Shown here: in pieces, positions 63,387-64,000 of the stretch | How positions within the stretch are numbered: position 1 is the stretch's first letter | Layout of the letters: each line of letters opens with the position of its first letter | Assembly (NCBI GenBank): GCA_964457225.1 | Contig: CAYWEM010000006.1 | Coordinates: forward strand, 62,001-126,000 | Length of the DNA stretch: 64,000 nt | Direction: 5' to 3' | Source of the DNA: CAYWEM01 sp964457225 | Lineage (GTDB): Bacteria > Acidobacteriota > Aminicenantia > UBA2199 | Made by a program: the position numbers and the translations under genes | The notes under the pieces: model-generated | The model's input: only the letters and a program-made list of their open reading frames with translations | The model's database searches: none | Told to the model about the DNA's origin: nothing

Positions 63387-64000
63387 TTACACTTCCCGCA
63401 GGCGGCCGCCGCTGTACCGGCTGACCTCGGCCTGAAATCCGATGCGGTGGCTGGCCATGGACTCCCTCAGGTCGGTCAGTAGAAATGAGGGATCGTTCCA
63501 GGCGACCGCCTGGCAGAGGTCGCGGACCATGCGCAAGTCTCCGCCGCCGTGTCCCTCCAACCCCCGGTTGTGCTGAGATACATCCCACCGCACCACCTTC
63601 CCGGTTTTAAAGTCGGCGACGTCAAGATAGCGCTCGTCCCCCACGATGTCCCCGGAAGTGCAGAAGATGCGGGTACGCCGACCGACATAGCTTGAATTGG
63701 CCTCCATGTTGAAGTTGGCGGTGATCCCGCCGGAGAACTCCATCATCACCGATTGGTGATCGCAGACATCATTGCGGTGCCGGTAGACACAAGCGTCGTA
63801 CTGCGTCCCCTTCATGGCCTTCAATATCCCCTCGTCGGAACGGTCGCGGGTGATAATGTGGTACGAACTCCAGGCCTTCCGCTTCACATACACACCGGCG
63901 GCTTCATAGGGACAGGCGGCCGCCACAGGGCAGCCCAGGCTGCAGTGAGTCGGCGCCCCGGCCGGCGCGTATTTCGCCGTGAAGTGCCTGAGTCCGCCGA
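63387..64000 (-). CDS. Gfo/Idh/MocA-family oxidoreductase, C-terminal part (start beyond window)
   Basis: The frame is open to the window edge on the minus strand (204 codons), so the N-terminal NAD-binding domain lies outside. The visible part is the C-terminal substrate domain. HFTAKYAPAGAPTHCSLGCP and ACPYEA near the cut edge form a Cys-rich loop typical of a sugar dehydrogenase subgroup, followed by YRHRNDVCDHQSVMMEFSGG and TRIFCTSGDIVGDERYLDV. HNRGLEGHGGGDLRMVRDL (sugar/NAD-site histidines) completes it. Family members oxidise sugars or inositols. The four to six Cys are unusual for the whole superfamily but known in this subgroup; metal binding is possible. It runs opposite to the accessory genes. 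Confidence 0.82.
   Translation of the reverse strand, partial: GGLRHFTAKYAPAGAPTHCSLGCPVAAACPYEAAGVYVKRKAWSSYHIITRDRSDEGILKAMKGTQYDACVYRHRNDVCDHQSVMMEFSGGITANFNMEANSSYVGRRTRIFCTSGDIVGDERYLDVADFKTGKVVRWDVSQHNRGLEGHGGGDLRMVRDLCQAVAWNDPSFLLTDLRESMASHRIGFQAEVSRYSGGRLREV

Overview
The window looks like chromosomal DNA of an anaerobic or facultative, Gram-negative-type bacterium. Gene content suggests an uncultured Acidobacteriota/Aminicenantes-like lineage: very large M14 peptidases, DUF3014, a two-component-propeller sensor ending in a Cys-rich tail, an ACP beside an alpha-oxoamine synthase, and bacterial deoxyhypusine synthase-like protein. This placement is an inference from gene content, not from a marker gene. 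The sequence is a draft scaffold: exactly 100 N lie at 61365-61464, flanked by an identical 55-base repeat. No tRNA, rRNA, CRISPR array or insertion sequence was recognised. Layout, 1-16 kb: a truncated mgtE, recO, a DUF3014 protein, a UbiA-type prenyltransferase, a DRTGG plus CBS/ATPase regulatory pair, a giant secreted M14 carboxypeptidase, a glutamine synthetase homologue, an aspartyl protease with PDZ, and a deoxyhypusine synthase-like enzyme. The last of these overlaps a sodium/solute symporter that is preceded by an unlisted 36-residue membrane peptide. 15-31 kb: a five-gene minus-strand operon (glycosyltransferase, priming glycosyl-phosphotransferase, Clp-like ATPase, aminotransferase, hemerythrin-HAD fusion), then transketolase, two acyl/acetyl-CoA synthetases and an MrfA-type helicase. 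31-50 kb: a small zinc ribbon, a propeller sensor without a kinase, ACP plus oxoamine synthase, an HDOD-histidine kinase with a dead receiver, a 1162-residue Clp/receiver/FtsH chimera, the (p)ppGpp synthetase Rel, rsmD, nadC-nadB and a CsgG-like protein. 50-61 kb is the most striking part: two adjacent plus-strand operons, each with its own promoter. The first encodes a KamA-clade aminomutase, a PcaI/PcaJ CoA-transferase, a beta-amino-acid-type class III aminotransferase and a PcaF/PaaJ thiolase. Together these can take a 2-amino acid through a 3-amino and 3-oxo acid to two acyl-CoAs, most plausibly 2-aminoadipate to succinyl-CoA plus acetyl-CoA. The second encodes an isocitrate/homoisocitrate-type dehydrogenase, an HMG-CoA-lyase family enzyme, a CaiB CoA-transferase and a LeuC/LeuD hydro-lyase, the parts for chain-lengthening or shortening of a 2-oxo acid by acetyl-CoA. 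Joined, they could form a balanced route from 2-oxoglutarate to succinyl-CoA that bypasses 2-oxoglutarate dehydrogenase. 61-64 kb is an AT-rich accessory patch: a remnant reading frame, a mazEF-type toxin-antitoxin pair with a palindromic operator, a SnoaL-like gene followed by an integron-type attC site, three copies of a short repeat, and the end of a Gfo/Idh/MocA oxidoreductase. A genome-level feature also stands out: about ten genes have a sigma70-type -10 box only 6-10 bases upstream of the start codon and no Shine-Dalgarno sequence, which suggests leaderless mRNAs.
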